The notes below the pieces were generated by a model. The model made no database searches and was not told the origin of the DNA. It saw nothing but the letters and a program-made list of their open reading frames with translations. Below, piece by piece: positions 25,515 through 33,973 of a stretch of DNA of 64,000 bases. Source of the DNA: an uncultured Clostridia bacterium (GTDB lineage Bacteria > Bacillota > Clostridia > Christensenellales > Borkfalkiaceae); contig CANQHV010000002.1 in the NCBI GenBank assembly GCA_947624005.1, positions 62,001 to 126,000 of the forward strand. Direction: 5' to 3'. Within the stretch, counting starts at the first letter, position 1. Each line of letters opens with the position of its first letter. Made by a program: the position numbers and the translations under genes.

Positions 25515-26402
25515 ATGAGAAAGAAAAGAATTGCAAAGATTATGCTTGCGGCGGCGTGCGTTGTCGCAATGGGCGCAAGCAGTGCGGCTATGTTCGCGGG
25601 CTGTTCAAAAGACACGGAAACGATAACCGTTTCGGGGTCTACTTCTATGACCGAGCTTATGCAGGCTCTCGCCGCCGAGTACGAGGACGCTCACCCCAAC
25701 GTACAGATTATAGTAAATCAGGGCGGTTCGTCGGTGGGAATTTCCGACACGAAAGCGGGCTTGAACGACTTCGGGCTTGCCTCCAAAAAAGTTGACGAAG
25801 GCGACGGCGTTAAGGGCGTTCAGCTCTGCCTTGACGGAATTGCCCTGACCGTCAACAAAAACTGCGCCGTAACGCAAGTTACCAACGAGGAAGTTTTTGA
25901 CCTCTATATGAAGGGCACAGCTATCCAAAACACCATAACCACCGCCATTGCCCGCGACCAAGCCAGCGGCACGAGAGAGGCGTTTAACGAGGGCATAAAG
26001 GACCCCGAAGGCAATGATATTAAAAACCACTACAACGGTAACTACGAGCTTTCGGGTTTCACCCACGCGGCGTGGGACGAACAGCAGGCGACGGGCAGTG
26101 TAATCTCGCTCATCGAGCAGTCCACCGTATCCATCGGCTATATCTCGCTCGGCTCGGTTTTAATGAGTAGCGCAAACATAAAAGCCCTTGCGTTCAAGGG
26201 GTATGGGCAGGAGACTTACGTTGCCGCCACCGCCGAAAACGTGTTGAACGGCACATACGCCCTGCAAAGACCGTTCACGATAGTGCTTTCGACCAGCCGT
26301 GAACTCTCGCCCGCGGCACAAGGATTCTACGACTACATTATGAGTGAAGAGGCGCAGGCGGTAATAACCGCCGAAGGGTGCGTATCGACCTATGGAAAGT
26401 GA
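25515..26402 (+). CDS. pstS: phosphate ABC transporter substrate-binding lipoprotein PstS
   Basis: 295 residues. Signal peptide with lipobox FAGC, so the protein is membrane-anchored on the outside. Phosphate-binding motifs are ITVSGSTSMTELMQALA at the N-terminus, GGSSVGISD, and IARDQASGTREAF (the second phosphate loop). Ribosome site AAAGGAG. The stop overlaps the permease gene by 11 bases. It heads the island's phosphate operon and probably responds to PhoB. Confidence 0.95.
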   Translation: MRKKRIAKIMLAAACVVAMGASSAAMFAGCSKDTETITVSGSTSMTELMQALAAEYEDAHPNVQIIVNQGGSSVGISDTKAGLNDFGLASKKVDEGDGVKGVQLCLDGIALTVNKNCAVTQVTNEEVFDLYMKGTAIQNTITTAIARDQASGTREAFNEGIKDPEGNDIKNHYNGNYELSGFTHAAWDEQQATGSVISLIEQSTVSIGYISLGSVLMSSANIKALAFKGYGQETYVAATAENVLNGTYALQRPFTIVLSTSRELSPAAQGFYDYIMSEEAQAVITAEGCVSTYGK

Positions 26403-28179
26403 TAAAAAACTGCACATATCCCTAAATTTTAACGGTGAAAAGGTTGCAAGCGCGGTGTTTGCCGTGTTTGCGGCTTTTTCAACCGTGGCGGTGTTCGGGA
26501 TAATTTTTTACATACTCTACGCGGCTATTCCCGCTTTCCGTCAGATAGGTTTTTTCAAATTTATCTTTTCGGACGTATGGAACGCGCAGACCAATCAATA
26601 CGGCATACTTCCGATGATAGTCGGCAGTATATTTTTAACTTCGCTTTCGGTGCTTGTCGGCGGAACGCTTGCGGTTGTGACCGCCGTTTGGATGGTGTAC
26701 TACTGCCCCAAAAAACTCAAAAAGGCTTACGAGCAACTGATAAACCTTTTGGCGGGAATACCCTCTGTAATATACGGACTTTTCGGCTACACGTTTATCG
26801 TGCCCGCGCTCACAAAGGCTTTCAATTTAGCGGAGAGCGGCACATCGGGAACGGGACTATTGGCAAGCAGTATCATACTTTCTATAATGATTTTGCCGAC
26901 CGTTACGTCGGTTGCCAAAAACTCGCTCAAAAACGTGCCGTCCAACTATTACGAGGGCGCGCTCGCGTTGGGATGTACCAAAAACCAAACGGTTTGGAAA
27001 GTGCTTGTGCCTGCCGCTAAAAACGGAATTTTGGCGGGGCTGATTTTGGGGATAGGTCGGGCGGTCGGCGAAACAATGGCTGTGCAAATGCTTGTCGGCG
27101 GGGCGAACGCCTACCCGTTTTCCTTCTTCACGTCCTTTTCGACGCTCACTTCCATAATCGTCCGCGACATGGGCTACGCGAGCGAGCTTCAAACTTCCGC
27201 GCTGATGGGGTCGGGATTTGTACTGCTTGTGTTCATTTTGATACTTAACCTGTTGCTTCTTCTGACAAGGCGCAATAGTTTGGGCGGCAACCGCTTTTTC
27301 ACCCGCCGCATCGACGAGAGCAACGGAATAGAGAGCCTCCGCTCCTACAAACGCACGGGAAGTGTGCAGGACGTTTTGTGGATTATAAGCTGGATAGTCG
27401 CCCTGTTTATGGCGTTCGTGTTGTGTTTTATAGTAATTTTCGTGCTTGTGAAAGGACTGCCGAACCTCTCGGCAAACTTCCTTTTCGGGAGAAGTTCAAA
27501 CAGGCAGACCACTTTGCAACCGGCGTTTGTTTCCACGGGACTACTTATTTTACTGTCGCTTGCAATCGCCCTGCCGCTCGGCATTGGTGCGGCAATATAC
27601 CTCAATGAATACGCAAAAAAGGACAATCCGCTCGTAAAAATCATACGCATTTTCATAGACACGCTTTCGGGTATTCCGTCGATAATCTTCGGTATGTTCG
27701 GAATGTTGTTCTTCGTAACGGCTTGCCGCCTCAACTATTCCCTGACGGCGGGAGGAATAACGCTTGCTTTGATGATTTTGCCAACTGTGATAAGGAGTAC
27801 AGAACAGGCTCTTTCCGAAGTGCCCGACAGTATGCGCGAGGCGAGCTACGCTTTGGGCGCGGGGAAATTAAGAACAGTGTTCAGGGTGGTGCTTCCTCAG
27901 GCTCTTTCGGGAATAGTAACGGCGATAATACTTTCAATCGGAAGAATCGTTTCCGAGAGCGCGGCTTTAATTTACACGGCAGGGTCGTCCATATACACGC
28001 CCACGGGATTTTCAAGTCAGGGCTCGACGTTCGCCGTCCTCATTTACAGATTTATGGTAGAGGGTACGCACACCGAAGAAGCGTATGCGACAGCCGCAGT
28101 TTTAATGTTCGTCGTGGTCGTCTTAAATATTCTTGTAACCCTCTGCGAGTGGCTGTTCAAAAGGAGAAACAAGGTATGA
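26392..28179 (+). CDS. pstCA: fused phosphate permease PstC-PstA
   Basis: 595-residue polytopic permease carrying both subunits in one chain. The N-half (residues about 15-300) is PstC-like: six helices, [15 protein letters not shown], and the EAA loop [20 protein letters not shown]. The C-half (about 325-595) is PstA-like: [27 protein letters not shown], and a second EAA loop [20 protein letters not shown]. The usual arrangement is two genes. The stop overlaps the pstB start (ATGA). The fusion fixes the heterodimer in cis with two copies of PstB. Confidence 0.93.
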   Translation: MESDKKLHISLNFNGEKVASAVFAVFAAFSTVAVFGIIFYILYAAIPAFRQIGFFKFIFSDVWNAQTNQYGILPMIVGSIFLTSLSVLVGGTLAVVTAVWMVYYCPKKLKKAYEQLINLLAGIPSVIYGLFGYTFIVPALTKAFNLAESGTSGTGLLASSIILSIMILPTVTSVAKNSLKNVPSNYYEGALALGCTKNQTVWKVLVPAAKNGILAGLILGIGRAVGETMAVQMLVGGANAYPFSFFTSFSTLTSIIVRDMGYASELQTSALMGSGFVLLVFILILNLLLLLTRRNSLGGNRFFTRRIDESNGIESLRSYKRTGSVQDVLWIISWIVALFMAFVLCFIVIFVLVKGLPNLSANFLFGRSSNRQTTLQPAFVSTGLLILLSLAIALPLGIGAAIYLNEYAKKDNPLVKIIRIFIDTLSGIPSIIFGMFGMLFFVTACRLNYSLTAGGITLALMILPTVIRSTEQALSEVPDSMREASYALGAGKLRTVFRVVLPQALSGIVTAIILSIGRIVSESAALIYTAGSSIYTPTGFSSQGSTFAVLIYRFMVEGTHTEEAYATAAVLMFVVVVLNILVTLCEWLFKRRNKV

Positions 28180-29021
28180 TTTTACTCAAAAAACGCAATA
28201 TATGTCGGGATATTCCGGCGCAAAAGCCGCAAAAAACCAAGTGCATAACGCCCTTTGAAATTACGGGAGATACCGCCGTTTCCGTCAGGGAAATGAACTT
28301 GTATTATGGCAGTTTTCACGCCCTCAAAAGCGTGTTTATGGAGTTCCCCAAAAATAAACTCACCGCTCTTATCGGTCCCTCCGGTTGCGGCAAGTCAACG
28401 CTTATAAAAAGTCTTAACCGAATGAACGACCTTGTCGAGGGCTGTAAAATCACGGGCGAAATAAAAATCGGCAACGACGATATCTACGATAGGCGGTGCG
28501 ATTTGGCGCGATTGAGGAAAAACGTCGGAATGGTCTTTCAACGTCCTAACCCGCTTGCGATGAGCATTTACGACAACATTGCCTACGGTCCGCGCACGTT
28601 CGGCATCCGCAAAAAGGAAGAGCTGGACGGCATTGTGGAAAGCTCCTTAAAAGGCGCGGCAATGTGGGACGAAGTGAAAGACAGACTCTCAAAATCGGCT
28701 TTGGGGCTTTCGGGCGGGCAACAGCAAAGGCTGTGTATTGCCCGTGCCTTAGCGGTCGAGCCGCAAATTCTTTTAATGGACGAACCGACGAGCGCGCTCG
28801 ACCCCATTTCGACGGCAAAGATAGAGGAGCTCTGTCTGGAACTCAAAAAGCGCATGACGGTCATAATGGTCACGCACAATATGCAACAGGCGTTCCGCAT
28901 TGCCGACTTCACGGCGTATTTTCTGCTTGGCGAAATGATTGAGATGAACGAAACAAAGGAGTTATTCGCGCACCCGCAGGATAAACGGACGGACGATTAC
29001 ATTAACGGTAGATTCGGCTGA
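28176..29021 (+). CDS. pstB: phosphate ABC transporter ATPase PstB
   Basis: 281-residue ATPase. Walker [10 protein letters not shown], the PstB-specific [10 protein letters not shown]-loop [19 protein letters not shown], signature [15 protein letters not shown], Walker [13 protein letters not shown] and H-loop VTHNMQQA. The open frame extends upstream, but ATG 28176 overlaps the permease stop and follows AAGGAG. An N-terminal extension of about 30 residues precedes the usual start. No phoU follows. Confidence 0.96.
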   Translation: MILLKKRNICRDIPAQKPQKTKCITPFEITGDTAVSVREMNLYYGSFHALKSVFMEFPKNKLTALIGPSGCGKSTLIKSLNRMNDLVEGCKITGEIKIGNDDIYDRRCDLARLRKNVGMVFQRPNPLAMSIYDNIAYGPRTFGIRKKEELDGIVESSLKGAAMWDEVKDRLSKSALGLSGGQQQRLCIARALAVEPQILLMDEPTSALDPISTAKIEELCLELKKRMTVIMVTHNMQQAFRIADFTAYFLLGEMIEMNETKELFAHPQDKRTDDYINGRFG

Positions 29022-29023
29022 TT

Positions 29024-29078
29024 TTACATTTTTATTACATTGTAATAATTGTAATATTTCGCCGTAAAGTGCTAAAAT
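29024..29078 (+). promoter_or_regulatory. putative Pho box and promoter of phoB-phoR
   Basis: TTACA at 29024 and 29035 (11 bp apart), dyad ATTACA-T-TGTAAT, another TGTAAT at 29050, then TAAAAT at 29073. This fits autoregulation by PhoB. Confidence 0.5.
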
Positions 29079-29093
29079 ATCTTTGAGGTTATT

Positions 29094-29735
29094 ATGAAAG
29101 GGAAAGTATTTTTGTTGGAAGATGATACAAGCATTTGCGGGCTTGTAAAGGTCGCGCTTGAAATGAACGACTTTAAGTTTTCGTCCTTTTCCACGTTAAA
29201 AGATTTTACCGCCGCACTGCAAAAGGAACTGCCCGACGTCGCACTGCTCGACATTATGCTCCCCGACGGAAGCGGGTTGGACGTCTTAAAACTTCTCAAA
29301 GAAAAATACCCGTCCGTGAGTTGTATCATGCTCTCCGCGCTCTCGAAAGAAGAGGATAAAGTAAACGGCTTGAATATGGGTGCGGACGACTATATCGCAA
29401 AACCGTTTTCGGTGTTGGAACTCGTCGCCCGCGTAAACGCACGGCTTCGCGGCAAGCAGAAATCCACCGTGCTCACGGCGCAAAACATAACGCTCGATAC
29501 CGAAACTTTCGCCTGCGAGATTGACGGAAAGCCCGTAACGCTCAACCGCAAGGAGTTCGAACTTTTGAAGTGCTTTATGGAAAATCGGGGCAAGGTCTTA
29601 TCGAGGGAAAAACTTCTGACTGCGGTCTGGGGCTATGAAACGGGCGAAACGCGCACCCTCGATAACCATGTCGCCCGCCTCCGCAAATTGGGCGTACAAA
29701 TCGAAACCGTGTTCGGCGTGGGGTACAAATTATGA
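29094..29735 (+). CDS. phoB: PhoB-like response regulator
   Basis: 213 residues, OmpR/PhoB family. Receiver: LLEDDTS, Asp53-type ALLDIMLPDGSG, MLSALSKEED, DDYIAKPFS. Winged helix: LNRKEFELLKCFMENRGKV and GETRTLDNHVARLRKL. It lies between the pst genes and a PhoR-like kinase, so phosphate control is the natural inference. The stop overlaps the kinase start (ATGA). Confidence 0.92.
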   Translation: MKGKVFLLEDDTSICGLVKVALEMNDFKFSSFSTLKDFTAALQKELPDVALLDIMLPDGSGLDVLKLLKEKYPSVSCIMLSALSKEEDKVNGLNMGADDYIAKPFSVLELVARVNARLRGKQKSTVLTAQNITLDTETFACEIDGKPVTLNRKEFELLKCFMENRGKVLSREKLLTAVWGYETGETRTLDNHVARLRKLGVQIETVFGVGYKL

Positions 29736-31069
29736 AATGGCGCATACTATTACTTTCGCTCGGCATAACGCTGGTGTGCATACTGCTGTTCTCGCTGGGC
29801 TCGACGCAGGTCTACTATAATTCTTCGGTGAACGAAACGGAAAACGCCTTAAAGACCTATATAAACTCGTTTGAAAAAGGCGGTTATTTGAGGGATAGTA
29901 GTGGGGCAACCGACTATTCCGCCGACTTGAACGGCGTGCGCGTTACATTTATGGACCTGCGCGGGAATGTTTTGGGCGACAGCCAGACCGAGGATATTTC
30001 CCCCGACCACTCCGACCGCGAGGAAGTCAAAGAGGCGATATTAAACGGCGAGGGGTTTGCCGTGCGGTCAAGCTCCACCCTCGGTGAAAATATGATTTAT
30101 TACTGCAAGAGTATTGACGGAATTTTGGTGCGCCTCGCCGTGCCCGTGCCGTCCGAATGGGCGATATTCGCCCGCACCCTGCCCACCCTTGCAATGTATA
30201 TCGGAATTGACGTCATACTGTGCCTTATTCTCTCTTTCGTCGCAACCTATTTCATTCTGAATCCCGTAAAAACGCTTGCAACGGACGCGGCGGGCGGAAT
30301 TGTAAAAAGTAAATATTCCGAGCTTGCGCCGATTGCCGATATTTTGAACGAACGCAACCGCAATATCGCCCGACAGATGGAAGAAATCAAGACCGAAAAA
30401 GAGCTTGTGGAGCGTGCGCAGAACTCCAAAGACGAGTTTATTTCCAACGTCACGCACGAGATGAACACGCCCTTGACGTCAATTCGCGGCTATGCCGAAC
30501 TTTTGGAAGCGGGCGGCATGACCGAGGAGCAAAAAGCAGTTGCGTATTCCACGATTTTAACGCAGAGTGAACGTCTTTCGAGCTTGATTGCCTGCATTAT
30601 CAATTACAGCAAGCTCGACAGCGACGACTTGCCCGCCTACGAAGTGGACTTTTCTTCGCTCACACGGGAGATGATTTCCGCACTTAAACCCGAAGCCGAC
30701 AAGCGGAATATCACGATAATCGAACATATCGACGACAACGTGATTATCATGAGCCGCCACGAGAGGCTTACGGAGATTTTCGGAAATTTGGTGCGAAACG
30801 CTATAAAGTACAATAAAGACGGCGGGAGCATTACGATAACTCTGAACTATCGCGGACTGACAGTTGAAGATACGGGTATCGGCATTGCCGAGGAAAACAT
30901 GAGCAAGGTTTTCTCGCGCTTCTTCACGGTGGATAAATCGCACGGCGGCAAAAACGGCGGCTTCGGTTTGGGGCTTGCCGTCGCCAAGAAGATCTGCCAA
31001 AAATCGGGCTGGAAAATAAGCGTAACCAGCGCCCTCGGCGTTGGTAGCACATTCACCGTAGAATTTTGA
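29732..31069 (+). CDS. phoR: PhoR-like sensor histidine kinase
   Basis: 445 residues. Two membrane helices (about 4-24 and 150-172) flank an extracellular domain, then a linker, H-box FISNVTHEMNTPLTSIRGYAE, N-box NLVRNAIKYN, G1 VEDTGIGI, F-box and G2 GGFGLGLAVAKKI. The layout and partner support a PhoR role. The last 11 codons (GVGSTFTVEF and stop) occur again at 31983, beyond the next gene pair. Confidence 0.92.
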   Translation: MKWRILLLSLGITLVCILLFSLGSTQVYYNSSVNETENALKTYINSFEKGGYLRDSSGATDYSADLNGVRVTFMDLRGNVLGDSQTEDISPDHSDREEVKEAILNGEGFAVRSSSTLGENMIYYCKSIDGILVRLAVPVPSEWAIFARTLPTLAMYIGIDVILCLILSFVATYFILNPVKTLATDAAGGIVKSKYSELAPIADILNERNRNIARQMEEIKTEKELVERAQNSKDEFISNVTHEMNTPLTSIRGYAELLEAGGMTEEQKAVAYSTILTQSERLSSLIACIINYSKLDSDDLPAYEVDFSSLTREMISALKPEADKRNITIIEHIDDNVIIMSRHERLTEIFGNLVRNAIKYNKDGGSITITLNYRGLTVEDTGIGIAEENMSKVFSRFFTVDKSHGGKNGGFGLGLAVAKKICQKSGWKISVTSALGVGSTFTVEF

Positions 31070-31089
31070 AATAAATAAATTTTCATGCG

Positions 31090-31118
31090 AAAAGGAAGCC
31101 CCTCTATGGGACTTCCTT
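31090..31118. terminator. bidirectional terminator
   Basis: AAAGGAAGCCCC / GGGACTTCCTT imperfect stem between phoR and the convergent NTF2-like gene, with TTTTC on the minus side. Confidence 0.65.
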
Positions 31119-31134
31119 AAACTATTGTTAAAGA

Positions 31135-31518
31135 TTATTTTTTGATGGTATTGGAATTTTGGTTGTAGGCTTTGGCAACGCATTTCCATTCGCCGTTTAA
31201 TTTCAGAAGAAGTAAGTAGTCGGTAAAATCAATACTGCCGCCCCAGCCTTCTTCCAAAACACGTACGACGGCAAGCGTTTCCTCGACTGTAACAACGTCA
31301 ACTCTTGCTTTAAAATTTTCGTCCGCGCCGACCGTATCTACATTTTTATAGAACTGTTCGATAGAACCGTGTTCCAGCTCGCCGTTGAGAATACCGAACA
31401 AGACAGCTTCGCCGGTAAAAAGCTGTTTTGCGTATTTGCTGTTGCCCTCGGCTACGCTCCTGACGAAGTTCATAGCCGCTTTTTCGACATCCTGATAGTC
31501 TTTCAATGTTGCTCTCAT
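31135..31518 (-). CDS. NTF2-like (lumazine-binding type) small protein
   Basis: 127 residues with the NTF2/SnoaL cone fold pattern. It starts KDYQDVEKAAMNFVRSVAEG, has the FKARVDVVTVEETLAVVRV strands, and ends DYLLLLKLNGEWKCVAKAYN, like putative lumazine-binding (DUF4440-like) proteins. The catalytic role is unknown. AAGGAGG precedes the start. It is divergent from, and likely controlled by, the HxlR regulator; such pairs often respond to electrophiles or redox signals. Confidence 0.78.
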   Translation of the reverse strand: MRATLKDYQDVEKAAMNFVRSVAEGNSKYAKQLFTGEAVLFGILNGELEHGSIEQFYKNVDTVGADENFKARVDVVTVEETLAVVRVLEEGWGGSIDFTDYLLLLKLNGEWKCVAKAYNQNSNTIKK

Positions 31519-31542
31519 AAGATGAGCCTCCTTAAAAATTTA

Positions 31543-31607
31543 TTGACAAATAGATTTTATGATTGTATTATTATTTTGTCAAGTACGCACATTTATGTAC
31601 TGTACTT
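31543..31607. promoter_or_regulatory. overlapping divergent promoters with an operator
   Basis: Plus strand TTGACA (31543) -17 bp- TATTAT (31566) drives the HxlR gene. Minus strand TTGACA (31582-31577) -17 bp- TAAAAT (31559-31554) drives the NTF2-like gene. The two promoters share the same 40 bases. AAGTAC...GTACTGTACTT (31581-31607) is a likely HxlR operator. Confidence 0.75.
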
Positions 31608-31635
31608 ACTATTTGGAAAGTATAGAGGAAATATT

Positions 31636-31965
31636 ATGGAACGTTGCATTGCCAATGAAAAACTTTCGGACACGGGCTTTTCGTACACATTATCGCTCAT
31701 CAATGGAAAATACAAGATGACCATTCTCTACACACTCATGGAGTTTTCCGTGGTGCGCTTTAATGAGTTACAAAGATATATCAATGGGATTTCTTATAAA
31801 ACGTTGAGCGTAATGCTGAAAGAACTTGAAGCGGACAAGCTGATCGTTCGCAAGGAATATCCGCAAATTCCGCCGAAAGTGGAATACAGCCTTTCCGAGC
31901 GCGGAAAATCGCTCATGCCTATTCTTGATATGATGTGCGAATGGGGAGATAAGAACAGATTATAG
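31636..31965 (+). CDS. HxlR-family winged-helix regulator
   Basis: 109 residues. Typical HxlR features: an N-terminal Cys (residue 4, MERCIANEK), then LSLINGKYKMTILYTLM, RFNELQRYINGISYKTLSVMLKELEADKLIVRKEYPQ in three helices, and the wing PPKVEYSLSERG. The start at 31636 follows GAGGAAA. The N-terminal Cys may sense thiol stress, as in YodB/HypR, which is inference. Likely represses itself and the divergent gene. Confidence 0.9.
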   Translation: MERCIANEKLSDTGFSYTLSLINGKYKMTILYTLMEFSVVRFNELQRYINGISYKTLSVMLKELEADKLIVRKEYPQIPPKVEYSLSERGKSLMPILDMMCEWGDKNRL

Positions 31966-31982
31966 ATTGACATTTGCCCCAC

Positions 31983-32015
31983 GGCGTTGGTAGCACCTTT
32001 ACCGTTGAATTTTGA
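31983..32015 (+). pseudogene. remnant copy of a phoR 3' end
   Basis: Codons GVGSTFTVEF and stop, nearly identical in DNA to 31037-31069 with a few silent changes. A scar of a second kinase gene or of the insertion that brought in the NTF2/HxlR pair. Confidence 0.75.
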
Positions 32016-32103
32016 AAGTAGCAGTCGATAGCCTGTTAAAACTTTTGCCAAAAACAAACGCAAAAAATTGTGACTAAATTGTTTGATTTGCAATTTGTAG
32101 TGT

Positions 32104-32235
32104 TATAATTAAATTACACTTCCCGCTATTGAGCGGTGTTATGATGAGAAGTATGTCCTACTTCTCAATCGGCAAAAGGTTTGCCGAGCTGCCTTGCACT
32201 TTTATAAGGTCTATGACGTGACCTTATTGTTTTTT
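32104..32235 (+). ncRNA. candidate small RNA with own promoter and terminator
   Basis: TATAAT at 32104-32109 with a weak upstream TTTGAT (16-bp spacer). The predicted transcript from about 32116 has CCGCT/AGCGG, then a perfect 9-bp hairpin TGAGAAGTA (32145-32167), CGGCAAA-AGG-TTTGCCG (32170-32186), and an ATAAGGTC/GACCTTAT stem (32204-32227) followed by TGTTTTTT. There is no ORF. It may be a regulatory RNA of the mobile element or an attenuator ahead of its mobilisation region. Confidence 0.55.
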
Positions 32236-32327
32236 GGTGTGCGAGGTTGGGCTTTATTGTTGTACAATTTTTTAGAAAAAATTTTTTGATTTTTGAAATT
32301 TTCGGTGATAATTTCATCTAATTATAT

Positions 32328-32346
32328 GAGGGGCATTATTCCCCTC
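32328..32346 (+). repeat. hairpin in the pre-mobilisation region
   Basis: GAGGGG-CATTATT-CCCCTC. No gene is evident in 32236-32540 apart from this; a 64-codon minus-strand frame there has no ribosome site. Confidence 0.5.
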
Positions 32347-32540
32347 AAAGCAGGAATTATGAGATAATCTTAAATCAAAACTTTATAGAATGGTTGACCA
32401 CCATAGGGCAATTTGAAGTTGCTAAATTCGGTTAAAGTCGGTGATTTGCGAGAAGCGGTCAGCGGCTTTTTTGTTGTCTTTTTTAAGTCAATTACCGTTT
32501 CTTCAAACGGTAAAATAAAGTCATTTAAGGAGGTGAAACA

Positions 32541-32561
32541 ATGACAATCAGACCGCCATAA
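32541..32561 (+). CDS. six-residue leader peptide
   Basis: ATG encodes MTIRPP and stop. It is preceded by AAGGAGGTGAAACA, an unusually strong ribosome site for so short a frame. It lies 100 bases before oriT and about 190 before the relaxase. A leader peptide, perhaps pausing at Pro-Pro, or what is left of a lost gene. Confidence 0.4.
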   Translation: MTIRPP

Positions 32562-32661
32562 CAAGTAAAAATCTGCACGCCGAATGAACGCCGGTTACAC
32601 ACCGACATTACAAAACAGCCCCCTGCAAGGGCGAACGGAACTTATGGAGCGAAGCGCAACT

Positions 32662-32681
32662 AAGTGTAGTGAGCTACACTT
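32662..32681 (+). other. oriT: MobV-type origin of transfer (oriT)
   Basis: AAGTGTAGTGAGCTACACTT: an 8-bp stem with a TGAG loop just upstream of the relaxase. It matches the pMV158-type MobV nick region (AAGTATAGTGTGTTATACTT as I recall it) with paired changes that keep the stem, so the expected nick is after G32673. Confidence 0.65.
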
Positions 32682-32732
32682 GCGAAGCAAATTAGCCACT
32701 ACACGGTAAATTTCAATAAGGAGGTAAAATTT

Positions 32733-33677
32733 ATTTCATATTTAGTTTGTCATATGGAAAAGTACACCCGGCAGGAAGTCTCGCCCGTCGAGAAAGAAAA
32801 TGAAAGAGACGAAAATTACGAGGCGACAAATCCTCAAATAGATAGTAGCCGCACAAACCAAAACTATCACTTAAAACGTCCGCAAGGCAGTTACATTGAG
32901 ATGATAAACAATAGACTGTCCCAGCTGACCTTAAAACGTAAGTTGAGGTCGGATGCAGTCTATATGGATTCGTTTGTGTTAGGCTCGGACAGAGAGTTTT
33001 TCGGTTGTTTAACCGAAGGTCAACAAAAAGAATTTTTTTGGGACTGCTTGGACTTCTTCTCGGAAAAATACGGCTATGAAAATATCCTTTCTGCCGTAGT
33101 CCACAAGGACGAAACAACCCCTCATCTTCACCTCAACATAGTGCCGATAGTGAACGGCAAGTTGTGTTCAAAGGACTTGTTCGACAGGCAGAAGCTCTCT
33201 CAACTTCAAACGGAGTTTTATGAGAAGGTCGGCAAGAAATGGGGACTTCAACGCGGCAAGGAGGGAAGTACGGCAAAGCACCTTGATACAGCCGAGTTTA
33301 AGGCTAAAAAGATAATCGAGGGTGCGGAGTAGCAGGCGCAGGAGTATTTGGACGGAGTACACTCCTCTATTGCCGAGGCGCAAAACCAACCGTTGCCGAA
33401 AAAGAAAAAGGAAGTTGCCGAAGAAATAACCTCTCTGCGCAAGGATAACGCCGCGTATAAGCAACAGCTTGAAATCAAGAATAGAGATTCAAAAGACCTA
33501 TTCAATCTTGTGCAGGAGCAAGAGCGAAAGTTGCGGACTTCGGAGAAAGCGTACAAGATGGTAACGGACATAATAGAAACCTATCCCGACGAGTTCGAGG
33601 AACTTCTTTCAAAGGCACGGCAAAAGAAAAATCCGCCCACTACTTTCCACGTCAAGCGAGGTGGTTGGAGCAAGTAA
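32733..33677 (+). pseudogene. MobV-family relaxase, decayed
   Basis: Relaxase that would nick at oriT. The frame reads ISYLVCHMEKYTRQ from 32733, which matches MobV starts (MSYLVCHM), but the first codon is ATT; AAGGAGG sits 8 bases upstream of it, so a start mutation is likely. The next ATG is 32754. Motif ATNPQID and the histidine motif VVHKDETTPHLHLNIVP (HxDExTPHxH) are intact. An in-frame TAG at 33330-33332 cuts the protein, and the frame then continues with a coiled-coil tail to 33677 (ITSLRKDNAAYKQQ). Two point changes thus inactivate it; the truncated 192-residue form still contains the catalytic core. Confidence 0.85.
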
Positions 33678-33695
33678 AAACTTTACTTTTGGGTC

Positions 33696-33750
33696 TTGAC
33701 AAATCAAGCGAACTGTGATATATCGTATTAACAACTTGTTACGGTATATC
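33696..33750 (+). promoter_or_regulatory. promoter with dyad operator
   Basis: TTGACA (33696) -17 bp- TATATC (33719), overlapped by GATATATCGTA (33717-33727) and its near-complement TACGGTATATC (33740-33750). A likely regulated promoter for the small ORF and integrase. Confidence 0.6.
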
Positions 33751-33803
33751 TTACAACTTAATCACAACTGAATACTTTTTAATAAATTAAGGAGGAAACT
33801 TTT

Positions 33804-33878
33804 GTGAAAATCGTAACAACTGCACTCGCAAAAAGTATCGAAGAACTTTTTGCGAAGAGGAGCAACAACGGAACTTAA
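33804..33878 (+). CDS. 24-residue small ORF
   Basis: GTG start after AAGGAGG with good spacing, encoding MKIVTTALAKSIEELFAKRS and four more residues. Helical and basic. The place between relaxase and integrase is where an excisionase often sits, so this may be a remnant or a short leader. I do not recognise it. Confidence 0.45.
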   Translation: MKIVTTALAKSIEELFAKRSNNGT

Positions 33879-33973
33879 TTACAATTTGGCGAACAGACAA
33901 ATTGTTTTTAGCGCAGTTTGTTGCGACGAAGTGAGAGAACATTGTAACTACACAAAAATAAATTTAAGGAGAA

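Noticed and set aside
32370-32564. 64-codon minus-strand gene in the mobile element
   Set aside because: No ribosome site, and it overlaps the well-marked leader peptide on the plus strand.
33330-33332. TAG read as an amino acid (pyrrolysine) in the relaxase
   Set aside because: No pyrrolysine genes here and every other frame uses TAG as stop (for example truB); a C-to-T mutation is simpler.
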